Below the pieces are notes generated by a model. It was not told where the DNA came from. It worked only from the letters and a program-made list of their open reading frames with translations, and ran no database searches. Positions 46,364-57,335 of a stretch of DNA of 64,000 nt are shown piece by piece. How positions within the stretch are numbered: position 1 is the first letter of the stretch; each line of letters opens with the position of its first letter. A program made the translations under genes and the position numbers. The DNA is taken from assembly GCA_025602915.1 (NCBI GenBank), contig JAHLJZ010000060.1, forward strand, positions 62,001 to 126,000. Direction: 5' to 3'. This stretch comes from Paraphysoderma sedebokerense. Taxonomy: Eukaryota; Blastocladiomycota; Physodermatomycetes; Physodermatales; Physodermataceae.

Positions 46364-47825
46364 ATGCCTTCAAAATCATTACTGTTTCTTGCACTCTTGC
46401 TCAATCACGTATTTGCCGTTCCGACATCTGTTACGAGCTCTCTAGAAGCTTACACGCCCGCAACTTCAGTTCCCTCTGTATCAAGTGAGACTAATGCCGC
46501 CAATACTCCCCTCCCGGTGAATCCGCCAATGGCTGATGTAACAGCACCCAACATTGGGGCCACACCTGCAGTGAATTCAACAAGCCCGAATAATGGAACC
46601 GCCCCTTATGTTCCCCCAAACGAAAATGGCACACAATATACCAACGGCACTGTACCCACAGTTTCTGATAATTGCCTAATCGAAGCGGCTACGGACAATT
46701 TTGACTCACTTGATAAATGGAGTCAAGCCAATGAATTGGACGGTGGCGGCAATTGGTATGTTCCCTTACTCTCCCGCCGCGAAAAAGTTTGAGCTCTTTC
46801 ACTAATCACGTTCATATCTGTTGATTATAGGGAGTTTCAATGGTATTCCGACAGTACAAATAATACATATATTAAAGATGGGAAACTTTATATCGTACCA
46901 ACACTCACAACTGAGAAATTGGGCGAAGAAGCCGTTACTGGTAATACTCCAGATGGAAAATTCGTATTGACAATTCCAGCGGATAAATGCACTGGAAGGT
47001 ACGTTAACAATAATAATAACGAAGGTTTTTCAGAAAACTAAAATTCGTGATTTTAGGGCCATGTTTTTCGGCTGTGAACGAACTGCTGCGAAAGGAGCCA
47101 ACATCATTAATCCAATTATGAGTGGTAAATTGATGTCGAAATTCACCATTAAACCAGGCTCTCGTGTGGAAGTCAAGGCAAAACTTCCTCAAGGTGATTG
47201 GATTTGGCCCGCTATTTGGTTCTTACCGAAAAATCGAGTTTACGGAGAATGGCCACTCAGCGGTGAAATCGATCTAATGGAATCCCGAGGAAATCTTAAT
47301 GTTCCCAATGGCGCAAATAGCGTAGGAAGTACTCTACACTGGGGGCTAAGTTTCGAAGAAAACCGCTATCCTAAAACTCACGCAACTATCAACAAGACAA
47401 GTGGAACATACGCCGATGATTTCCATCTTTACACTTTAGACTGGACTACTAAAGGTATCACTATGTATACGGACGGTCAAGTCGTATTTAATATCGATTT
47501 TACAAAGATTGGCGGATTCTGGAAATTCGGTGAATTCACAAACGGTACCAATCCTTGGGGTGACTCATTAGCTGCTCCCTTTGATCAAGAATTCTATATG
47601 ATTTTGAATGTCGCGGTCGGCGGAACTGCAAACTACTTCCCTGACGATATGGCTGGAAAGCCATGGAAAAATAAGGACTCGGATGCTATGGTCAAATTTT
47701 GGAACGCAAAGGATAAATGGTTACCAACTTGGCCAACCGGCGAGAACCTCCAAAACAGAGCCATGGTCGTAGATTATGTAAAAACTACAGCATTGGATGA
47801 AAATGGAGCTCCTAAATGTAACTAA
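46364..47825 (+). CDS. GH16 β-1,3-glucanase-like protein, copy 2 (intact)
   Basis: Secreted GH16 enzyme of 442 residues in three exons: 46364-46755, 46831-46998, 47057-47825. Signal peptide MPSKSLLFLALLLNHVFA, then an 80-residue Thr/Pro/Asn-rich linker with several NGT sequons absent from copies 1 and 3. Catalytic domain: FGCERTAAKGANIINPIMSGK, PQGDWIWPAIWFLP, the active-site motif GEIDLMESRG with two essential glutamates, and GGFWKFGEF. The GNBP/laminarinase subgroup attacks β-1,3-glucans, so roles in wall remodelling or in attacking other fungi or algae are both possible. This is the only one of the three GH16 genes whose frame is unbroken with the ordinary splice sites. Confidence 0.9.
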
Positions 47826-48617
47826 ATGACTCGGAGGTTTTGGTGCATTGAATTCACCGAGAGACGGAAGATCCTGGTAAACTGCTAGAATCACATTGGC
47901 ATTACTCCTGACAAGATGCCTATGTAAAATATTTTTGTATATTAAATACTCATTTGCTAAGTATAAGTTCACTCGTTTATTTTGAAGAACGTTGTTAATA
48001 AATTTGACATCCAAGAGTTGACAAATTTCCAAGCGCTAGTATTTCGTATAAAGACTATGCACTATTTCTCCAACGATTGTTTGAATTTCTCCACACTAAG
48101 TTTTCAAAGTATAATTGCAAATGACTATTACAATCGTGGTTCTATTTGGCCGAGGTTGTCGCCATTTTTTTCAGTTCGCTTTGGCGATTACAAACTGGCC
48201 CGAGAATGTTTCGACACTATGCATTTTCAGAAAGGGCAAAGACACTTACTTTTTACCATCTCGCCATTGCTTGTTTTCGAAACCTATTTATATTGAAATT
48301 CTTCGACTTCGACTTCGCCTACATCGTGATTTTATTCTGATTCGTGGCAAGTAAGAAGTCTTGTGTTTAATGCGGGGGATTGCTTTGTATTATGTTAAGT
48401 ATCCACAACAAACAAAATTTGGTAATTTAAGCCTTCTTGTGATCGACGTTCATCATGATGATATAGCATAGTTTCACTTTAATTTCTCGGCGTTATAAAT
48501 CGCTTTTGAATGTTAGCGCCTGGGCTTCTCCGATGTCATCAGAATGAACACTATATAAGTGTCGAATCCCCACCGCTCAAAGTTCAGTAGTCAACATTAT
48601 ATACATCTTCAAGAAAT
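47826..48617. other. Intergenic between GH16 copies 2 and 3
   Basis: 792 bases without a supported gene. The last 75 bases hold the promoter of copy 3, with its TATA palindrome. Confidence 0.5.
48548..48562 (+). promoter_or_regulatory. TATA box of GH16 copy 3
   Basis: TATATAA centred in the 15-base near-palindrome ACACTATATAAGTGT, about 60-70 bases before the ATG at 48618. Copy 1 lacks an equivalent sequence at the same distance, so the two genes have different core promoters. Confidence 0.55.
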
Positions 48618-49860
48618 ATGCAGTTGTCAATTGCGGCTTTCTTGACCATCCAATTTGTTGCGTTTGCAGCGGCCGTGCCAAAACTTGCAGGTGCCCCGCC
48701 TACTGTACCTGACAACTGTTTAGTACAATCCGCTAGTGATCAGTTCGACTCTTTTGATACCCAGAAGTGGTCTTTGGCCAACGAATTAGATGGAGGTGGC
48801 AATTGGTGGGTTCTTAGTAAATACTATCAGAAACTGAATAAGTGACTAATATTTCTTGGATAACAGGGAGTTTCAGTGGTACTCTGACAGCAGTAACAAC
48901 ACATTTGTGAAAGACGGGAAATTGCATATTCTACCAACCTTGACTGCTGATCACTTGGGTGAAGCAGCGGTGGTGGGAAATACTCCGGAAGGAAGATATG
49001 TTTTAACTATTCCGGCTGGAAAATGCACCGGGCGGTATGTATATGGTACTTTAAAACATGGCATTTTGCGCATATCTCTGATGACCACCTTTTAGCCCTG
49101 AATTCTATGGCTGTGAACGCACGCGACAAGAGGAGGATACATCATCAATCCCATCATGAGTGGGAAATTGATGTCCCGATTCACTCTTAAACCAGGCGTT
49201 CGTGTCGAGGTAAAAGCCAAGATTCCCCAGGGTGACTGGATTTGGCCCGCGATTTGGTTGCTACCAAGATATAAAGTTTATGGTGAATGGCCTCTCAGTG
49301 GTGAAATTGATATCATGGAGTCTAGAGGAAACATGAATGCTCCCAATGGGGCCAATACCGTCGGTAGTACACTTCACTGGGGACTCAGCTACAAAGAAAA
49401 TCGATACCCGATGACGCATGCAACGATTCAGAAGCCTCAAGGCACTTTCGCCGACGACTTCCATACATACACCGTCGACTGGACATCCAAAGGTATCACT
49501 ATGTATACCGATGGTCAAGTGGTATTTACTATCGATTTTAGCAAAATCGGGGGCTTTTGGAAATATGGTGAATTCAAAACTGGTACCAACCCTTGGGGTG
49601 ACTCTTTATCTGCACCATTTGATAGAGAGTTCTTCTTGATTATGAATGTAGCAGTAGGAGGTACTGGTGCCTACTTCAGAGACGATATGCCAGGGAAGCC
49701 ATGGAAAAATTATGATAACAATGCCATGGGCAACTTCTGGGCTGCCAAGAATCAATGGTTACCAACTTGGCCATCTGGTGGGTCCATTAATAAGAGAGCC
49801 ATGATAGTAGACCATGTGAAGACAGTAAAAATAGATGATAACGGGATGCCTATTTGTTAA
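48618..49860 (+). CDS. GH16 β-1,3-glucanase-like gene, copy 3 (frame needs unusual splice)
   Basis: Same family and layout as copy 1, with signal peptide and catalytic GEIDIMESRG. Exons by homology: 48618-48805, 48867-49034, 49096-49860. With the acceptor at 49095 the frame breaks one base short at about 49126-49131, just after FYGCERTR. A later acceptor (GACAAG at 49129-49130) would restore the frame, giving 361 residues, but removes the conserved PEFYGCERT stretch. The gene may thus be functional through this splice or be newly dead. Exons 2-3 with their intron match copy 1 almost base for base over about 0.9 kb, while exon 1 differs clearly. Confidence 0.7.
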
Positions 49861-50171
49861 TATATGATATCATACAATATATAGTACCTCTAGAATTGTC
49901 TATCATTTAAAATAAATTGTTACATTTCGTCAATATCAGCAGTATCATTACATTCATCAAACTGATTCCATGTAATGCAGAAATAATTCTGCAGCGAGGG
50001 AATAGACCTTTTTCTTTTTCTTTGGCCGTTTATTTGGGATCACGACGAATTGGTCAAGTCCGGAACCCGGGCCCACTTCACGTCTTGTCGAAGTGTAGGT
50101 CTTTTTCGTGAAAATTCGCTGCCTGATTCGAAATAATTTCATTTTTAGGCTGATACAATATTTCCAGACAT
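49861..50171. other. Convergent intergenic region
   Basis: 311 bases between GH16 copy 3 and the first WOPR gene. Contains an AATAAA near 49911; nothing else seen. Confidence 0.5.
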
Positions 50172-51214
50172 TCAGTAGGGTTTCCACGGCGGCGGCGTAT
50201 CATGTTTTCCCTTTTTATCTGAAAACGAGTTCGTTGAACTCATACTCCCTTGGTCTGCAATATTGAGCAATCCTGATACAGAAGGGAGAACAACAGTGCT
50301 TTCATCATGGTCGAGATTTGTCGAGGAGCAACATTGGGTATCGAACGTATTGCTTGTTGTGAGGATATGATCTTGTACCGAAAATTAAAAATTCATTACT
50401 TTGCATTCAAAATGTAGATAGATTGATATCAACTTACCGAAAGATGACGACTCGAGTGAACTTGCATATATTTGTGACATGATCTGCATATCCTTATTTT
50501 GTCGAAGTCGCTTATAATATCTAGGCGGTATATTAATTAAACCACCGGGAGGTGGGTTGAGGTAGCCATTCTTAACATCTGAGGCAAAGTAGTATGCCAC
50601 CAAATGAAATTTACGTCTCTCTTTGGTTTCAAATGATATGACTTTCTTATTGAGGGGCTCCGGGGGGGCTGAATTCGATGACGTTGAATGTTGACTTACT
50701 GAATTGTCTGTCGCTTCGATATAACCGACAAAATCACCGATGTTTTTTGAATTTGACCACTCTAAAAAGACAAGGATGTAAATATTTCAATTTTTTCTCT
50801 ATAAAACAGAACATTGATATTAAAACACTAACTCCTATCGTCTGTCCATCTAATTATCCCTGCCTCGTCCTGGTCCCAAACGTAGACCGAACCTATACTC
50901 AATTTCAGCGTGAGCAAGTGATGATATGGCACCATTGATACATCCAACGCAACTACCTGAGCGAATACGTTTCTTTTCCTGCGTGCCGGGTCTCTGTTTT
51001 ACCCGTGGATAGAAACCAGTTCGAGCAGCTTTAGAGGAATGAGATAAAGTGGGTACATTCGCAGATGGGGAAGCATATATTTACGTTATTCGAAGAATCT
51101 CAAAAAATTAATACTATCTAGTAAGATCTCAAGCGCTTTATATATCATCTTACCTTCCACTATTATCAATGCCTCCTTTGTGTTATTGACGGACCCAAAA
51201 TATGTTTCTTTCAT
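50172..51214 (-). CDS. WOPR (Gti1/Pac2) transcription regulator, copy 1
   Basis: A 238-residue DNA-binding regulator of the Wor1/Gti1/Pac2 family, which controls morphology and host or nutrient switches in fungi. Five exons: 51214-51154, 51028-50957, 50892-50833, 50761-50438, 50371-50172. WOPRa: METYFG-like KETYFGSVNNTKEALIIVE, AARTGFYPR, IRSGSVYVWDQDEAGIIRWTD. WOPRb: KWSNSKNIGDFVGYIE, PLNKKVISFETKERRKFHLVAYY, YYKRLRQNKD. The linker between halves is very short compared with Wor1. The tail ends with VLPSVSGLLNIADQGS, a motif shared with the two neighbours. The first three exons have the same lengths (61, 72, 60) in all three copies. Confidence 0.88.
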
Positions 51215-52383
51215 TTATATCGGGAAGTACAACGAAAGAGACTCTCCTATTGTTTGCGTGTTGAGAATGCACTCTGACTGTTTAATAAAGACTCAATGCG
51301 GAAGGACAACTGATATTAAAAAGTCAATTACCATCAGTTTCAGAAGGGAGACTCTATTTTTCTTTGTTCAGGTGTCTTTAAGTTTAGAATGATAGCCGAG
51401 TATCTGGTAACAGGGGCATTTAATCGTTGTTAGTCGACCCGTTCGTCGTGAGAGTTCAACACCGGCTATCAAAGAGTAGGAATACAAGCCAATATACTGT
51501 TCGCTTCCGGAAAGCTGCAAATTCTTTGGATAGAGTTGAGAAGAAATCTGGATCTCTGTTCTGAATTGATGTAAGCACCAGAATTTTTACAAAGCGCAAC
51601 TAGAAGTTCCCGTCACCAGTTGATTGGTCAAAAGGGCGCCGCTTTCAGCTCGGCAATCAGCGTGGACTGCAATTAGCTGTCGACAACGTTCGCCTATTCT
51701 GTCGCTTGATTCAAAACTGACTTTGAAAGAAGCAACAATTCAGTGTTGCTTCTTGGTGCGCAATTGCTGTACCCGTAAGAAAACTGCGGGCATTGCCAGA
51801 AGAATCCATCATGAATTCAAATCAACGGTTGTTGATGAGTCTGCAACGCGCGGTGCCGCATTCCTTTGCATCATCGTGATACCTATTCGAATACCTGGTA
51901 ATGGATTCTTCCTTTATACTTCAGCAAATGATGAAACGTGAATATGATGTGCATATTGTGGAGTTTCGGAGTTGTAGGAGTTGCCGGATGAAGTAATTTA
52001 GCCAGATGAGGTAATTTCGAGAAATGATTCAAAATATTCATTCCATATTTTTAAACGCAGAGCGTAGGATTTTACGCATACTCAAAATATTAGTAGATAC
52101 TCTTAAATAATTTCGCTATCATCCATGATCCTTCATGAAAACCAGAAGCCTCTTCTTCAGTTCTCTTATTGCCGACATATTTTCTCAACTCTAATGTTCT
52201 ATGATAATATGAGATAGACAATTGTAGATAGCTTTATAATTCCTGTATATGGATACACGATCATCTTTATAATCTAAGCTTTCGGTCGACATTCCCCAGC
52301 TGAACATCCTCCTCGTAGCTTCGCCAGTTGTGTTTAAATAGGGCCACAATGAAGTATTCCTTGGTGTAGTTTCATTTATAAAA
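51215..52383. other. Intergenic between WOPR copies 1 and 2
   Basis: About 1.17 kb holding the promoter of copy 1 and the 3' region of copy 2. WOR1-type genes often have long regulatory promoters. A minus-strand open frame at 52520-52191 overlaps the copy 2 tail in another phase and is not its true end. Confidence 0.45.
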
Positions 52384-53438
52384 TTATCTGCGATGATACC
52401 AAAACGAATCAGGTGATTGGGATGGAGACGATAAATGGACTTTGGGATTTCCTTTATCTGCCACATCAAAAAGAGTCGAGACAGATGGAAGACCTGGTGA
52501 AATTTCTTCACGAAGGTCATTTGATGGGCGGCGCATATGAGATTCCGTCAAATTTAAATTAAACTGATTTGTGCCAAAGCTCTTGATAGAATTTAAATCA
52601 GCGCCTAAGTTAACGGTGTGTTATAATTTAAAATATGAGCAGTATCGTTTCTATAGAATATCTGACAAACCGTTTGAAGCACTATCGAAGGTTTTAGAAT
52701 AAATATGCGTCATAGCTTGAACATCTCTATTTTGTCGTAGTCGACGATAATATCCCGTTTCAACTTGCACCAGTGAAGGGTTTGGCGGCATCAAGACACC
52801 GTTATCCAAATCCGTTATGCTATAGTAAGCTGCCAAATGATATCTCCGGCCATCTGATGTCTCAAAAGACATTACTTTTTTGTGTAGAGGTTCTCGTGTA
52901 TTGTATGATGGTGGTTGCATCCTACTGTTGTCTACCATTTCAACGTAGCCAACAAAGTCCCCCATAGTCCGGGAACTGGACCACTCTAAACATGCGTCAG
53001 TAAAAGAGTCCATTAGTAAGGCTACCGATCATATTCGACTGGGGAATAAATTAAATAACTTACTGCGGTTATCTGTCCACCTTCTAATTCCAGACTCTTC
53101 TTCATCCCATACGTATACAGATCCTTTTTGATTGTATAGTTTTAGTGCCTTTGCGTTCGCGAAACTTAAACGACGCATATAACATGCACTCACCTGACCG
53201 GATAAAATCTTTTTCTTTGCTACCAGGCCGTTGTTTTATTCTCGGAAGTAAACCCGTACGAGCAGCTTTTGTTTAGGAATGTTGCGGCAAGAATGTTAGC
53301 ATTTATAAAGAGAAATAATTTTGTCCACAAGTTCGTCGACCCGTAAACCGAGAATTTAGAAAGTAGTATATAAATACCTTCAATTACAAGCAAAGCATCT
53401 CTCATATTATTGACTGACCCAAAATGTGTTTCCTGCAT
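52384..53438 (-). CDS. WOPR (Gti1/Pac2) transcription regulator, copy 2
   Basis: Paralogue of the flanking WOPR genes, 242 residues. Exons: 53438-53378, 53265-53194, 53123-53064, 52985-52671, 52604-52384. I start at ATG 53438; the codon just above it is GTG. WOPRa: QETHFGSVNNMRDALLVIE, AARTGLLPRIKQRPGSKEK, GSVYVWDEEESGIRRWTD. WOPRb: KWSSSRTMGDFVGYVEMVD, PLHKKVMSFETSDGRRYHLAAYY, YYRRLRQNRDVQ. The tail carries LPSVSTLFDVADKGN and ends soon after. The family binds DNA with two WOPR halves folded into one unit. It is closest in sequence to copy 1. Confidence 0.88.
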
Positions 53439-54791
53439 CACTAGAAATACAGATTTCTATTGTTTTGTCTCTTCAGGTTTTTTTTTTGTTTTTCGTTGGT
53501 TGTTTCGTTTTCACAATTTTAATATTTTAATTCGAGGCTCAATTTCATTGACCGAAGAGCGGGGCAACCAAACATGAATTATAATATGGTTCTGTTCTTA
53601 GTGGTCGATTCTAAAATTTGTGAATTCTATGTGAGACCAAAACGTAAACCAGTATACTTATTTAATTTCTGTTTTGATACAAGTCTGATCGTCGGCGCCT
53701 CAACTAAACGTCAAATCTTTTGCTAGACATTAGTAATGTCGGTACCGAAGATTATGGATCAATGGTCAATCAATCACAGAAATAAATTCGCATTTAGTTC
53801 GATTATTCGCCTTCATTGCCCAATCCTGCGCCATCCGACGGTTTAATTCAGTTTGGAGAAATAAGTAAAACTAACTAACAGACCTACTGTACACAGAGAT
53901 ATATTGCTGTCGATAAGCGATTTCTGGATTTTGGGTGATACTAGCAGTATATGAAAATTGCTTTGATAATGTTTGGATACAGAAATCGCTACTTGTGTTA
54001 ACGGAAAATGCATCAGGCGAGAAACGGAGATGCAACTACTGATGCAGCAGTTTGTTGCTCGTTTCTCCCACATTGATCAATTAATTACATCGACTTGCTT
54101 CAATTTCAGATCAATTTTAATTCCATTGTTCCCACATTCCGCAACGAAAGGCAGGAACAAAGGAAACAAACGCGTGCTCATGATTTCGATGTGAAATAAA
54201 TTCTGACACGGGCTGTTAAGGCGGGACTGGTGACACAACGAAAAGCTTGTTGAGAGTCAAACTCTCCGGAAAAATTACTTTCGAAATGGAACGAAATTAA
54301 CCATAGCTGCAGCCCGCATTTGCCGCATTCTTTTTGCCTAAGTGATGCCGTCATGTGCGATTTGTATTATTTTTAAACGCAAACCACTTAATTGACCGAT
54401 GCGTTCTAAGTTTAGTTTCATTGCCGTCTGAAAATGTTCAGGACAGAAGTTTCAGTGCTGTGTCTATTATTAGATGCTAAACAGTCTTTGTAAGTTGTGT
54501 AACTTCGTAGGTCGTGAAACATTCCAACATCTGTGTTTCATGTAATGGAAAGAAATGATGTCGAGCAGCATGGATAGGATTGAAACAGATAAAATTCTAT
54601 TAATCAATAAGATTTCATTCTAACTTGAAATCAGAAATATGATACAGTTATGATTGAATACAACTACTGCATTTCTCATAATAAGATAACTTGAGTGTTC
54701 ACATAATAAAATCTAAATGCATACTCTACTTATGTACAAACGTTGAAGTGATACTTTTTCGATATCTGTTGGTGTTTCGTCCTAAACGAGT
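53439..54791. other. Intergenic between WOPR copies 2 and 3
   Basis: About 1.35 kb, AT-rich, no supported gene. It contains the promoter of copy 2 and the terminator of copy 3. Confidence 0.45.
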
Positions 54792-55913
54792 TTATACAAA
54801 GGACGGAAAACTATATGGACTAGAAGATCTGGAACGGGACCGTTGCAAACTATAAACGTTCGACGATCTATAGCTGCCTTTATCAGCTATTTCGAACAAG
54901 GTTGAAATTGATGGGAGTACGTATTTGGGTGAACTGACAGGACTTCCTAACAAAAATGAAGTGTCGGAATGTGATGAATTGGAACGCTTTCGGTAATCAG
55001 AATTTGCAGGTAACGATTCAGGTGATAAGGGAACTATTTACGAGAAGGTGTTAGAAATGATGATTCTTTGATAGATTGACAGAAAAAAAGACTAGACTAT
55101 TTACCATTTTCTTCTACGACAGTTTTGTTCCAGAAATCTGCAGGAATATTAACTACATCCGAGTTTTTCTTTGAATAATAGTTCTGAGGCGGTGAAACTT
55201 TTTTTAACAGATTTCCTCGATTATATTCGACCTCCCACGTCCGTAAATCTTTTATATTTTTATCTGCAACATCCTTAGGGGTGTAATAGGCAACCAGATG
55301 AAATTTTCGATTATCTTTGGTGACAAACGATATCACTTTTTTATGCAGTCTATCCCACACGGCTTTGTGGACATTCTCGGGCGATATCTCGACGTAAACT
55401 GTAAAATCACCAACCGCCTTGGAAGATGACCACTCTACAGATAAATACAAAGTTAATACTCTGCCGTTGAAGCGTTATCTCTTACTGCTGCCAGTTGAAC
55501 AACTGACTAGCAGAGTACAGAAATGGGAGTGAAACTTACTCTTGCCGTCGGTCCAACGTAAAATACCAGCCTCTATTTCATCCCAGACAAATATGACACC
55601 TGTTGAAAAGAAAATAAATTGAATATAAGTATATTGATGTAATAATTAATGTAAGCGGAATAGTGCATGGTTAAGTACCTGAACGCAGAATGGCGTGGAC
55701 GCTGGCATTGACTCTTCCTTGAACTCTTGGCAATATGTTTAATCTGGCGGCTGTTAATTCAGTGATAAAAGAGATAAATGTCGTCGATAAGTAATTTGTC
55801 AAAGTAATGAGACAAGGCAGCATCTAACAGGGCGGAGACTTTCGCTACATACCTTCTACCAGTATCAATGCTTCTTCAATTGACTCAATGTTTCCAAACC
55901 AAGTTTCTCTCAT
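54792..55913 (-). CDS. WOPR (Gti1/Pac2) transcription regulator, copy 3
   Basis: The most diverged of the three, 254 residues. Exons: 55913-55853, 55750-55679, 55599-55540, 55434-55105, 55033-54792. WOPRa: MRETWFGNIESIEEALILVE, AARLNILPRVQGR, GVIFVWDEIEAGILRWTDGK. WOPRb: KWSSSKAVGDFTVYVEI, RLHKKVISFVTKDNRKFHLVAYY. The arginine-rich YYRRLRQN patch of copies 1 and 2 is replaced by NYYSKKNSDV. The tail is longer and Ser/Arg-rich, again with YVLPSISTLFEIADKGS. Function is inferred from the family only. Confidence 0.87.
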
Positions 55914-56650
55914 TTTGTCTTGAATATATTTCGGTTCTTAAGGTTGAAATTTCGAAAGGTAGGTTGCTAATTGGAATGTATCTGAAGGTGTTGGAGACGG
56001 GAAGCGGGAGAGGTTTTAAATGTAGCGATGTTCGATAAATGATTGCTATTGATGATGATGATGATAGTGGAACCTCAGACCGAATAGCGACAATAAATTA
56101 ATTCCACACAAGCTGTAATGACTTTCAACACTATAACACTCTAAAGCTGAATGTTGAGCGACCTTCGTACTCTATTTATTTCACCGCAATTTTTTTCCAT
56201 GTCTTACTTAAAATCGATTATCCTGTCGGAAGCACAAGATCCGCTTTTTAGACAACAATCAAAATCAAGCCCATTCACGCGTGAAGCAAGGGTTAATTTT
56301 TGCGTTCGGTTGAATTAGCTCCGGCATCAGGGAATACAGATATTTACAATCGTAACAATGAATTTAAGCTTAGACAATAATGCGGCCGCAATTCATAGAA
56401 ACGTCGATTTATTATTGCTCCGGTGTGTGAATGATGTGTAACAATGTTTGGGCACATCGTGGAGTGGGCTTCAAGCTACTTTGGTTATTCTAAATGGAGT
56501 CTCTTGTGGTACAGAGAATTAAAGACAAGAACCATCCTACTTGGCGATTGTCAGTTTTTAATGACCCGCTATTGTGTAACATCATGATGGAATGCATTTC
56601 CGTAACTATAATAAAATAGCCCATCAGCAACAATCAGGACGGACAACAGT

Positions 56651-56992
56651 ATGGCACATTCTGGTAAGTTTGTGTGTCTGATTAGTTTCAACTTAAAATC
56701 TACCGGGGTCAAAAGAAGGTTCATCCGTTCGGCGAAATGAGATTTTCCATAGTGTGGGTGCAGTGCTTATCACATTACATCAACCGGGGAAGTAATTTCT
56801 AACTTGGCATACTGTAGTGTGCTCTTCGTCGCTGCTGGCATAGCTGAAGCACTAAAAATAGAAAAAGAAATTCAAAATAGATTTCAGGAACATGGCTGTT
56901 CCTTGGCACACGCATACAAGCTCTCCACTATAATTAGCACAAGAGCTTTAAAACCGACAAATACGCTTAGAGTAGTCCTAGAATGTCATTAA
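56651..56992 (+). CDS. Candidate 70-residue small protein
   Basis: ATG at 56651 opens MAHS, followed by a strong GTAAGT donor at 56664. Using the acceptor at 56791-56792 gives an uninterrupted second exon to the TAA at 56990-56992. The product has a hydrophobic stretch (AYCSVLFVAAGIAEAL) and a short amphipathic helix (KIEKEIQNRFQEHG). A TATA-like ATAATAAAATAG lies about 40 bases upstream. No family recognised; the model is tentative. Confidence 0.35.
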
Positions 56993-57181
56993 TTTTTATT
57001 TCTATTTTGATTTTTAAAAGCCGAAACTTGTGGCTGTTGATTTAAGTGACAAATTGTAATGGACGCCCCTATCGCTGGCAATAGACTTATTTTAACCTAT
57101 GTTCTTCATCATTAAAGCCACTATTCAAGTCATATGATGGTTCCTGTCAATTAAGATTTCAGAGAAAGTATATTAAAATCG

Positions 57182-57335
57182 TCCTTTGAGCCAAAATGCA
57201 TCAAGCTCGAATGATCATGAGGCGAAGCGGTTTTCTCAGAGTCAATTACGATTCCAGGAACAGTTCCTTAAAACTGTCTTTTCCAGCCAAATTGGATCAA
57301 GCTTAGATGATCATGAGACGAAGCGGTCTTTTCAG
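57182..57335. repeat. Imperfect direct repeat, two ~58-base units
   Basis: Units 57182-57239 and 57277-57335 share AGCCAAA, GATCAAGCT-like cores, GATCATGAG and CGAAGCGG in the same order, at roughly 80% identity by eye, separated by 37 bases. They may be a local duplication or paired protein-binding modules. Confidence 0.55.

Noticed and set aside
52191-52520. Long minus-strand open frame as the C-terminus of WOPR copy 2
   Set aside because: Another phase of the same DNA carries the tail motif LPSVSTLFDVADKG conserved in both paralogues and joins in frame to exon 4, so the longer frame is a shadow.
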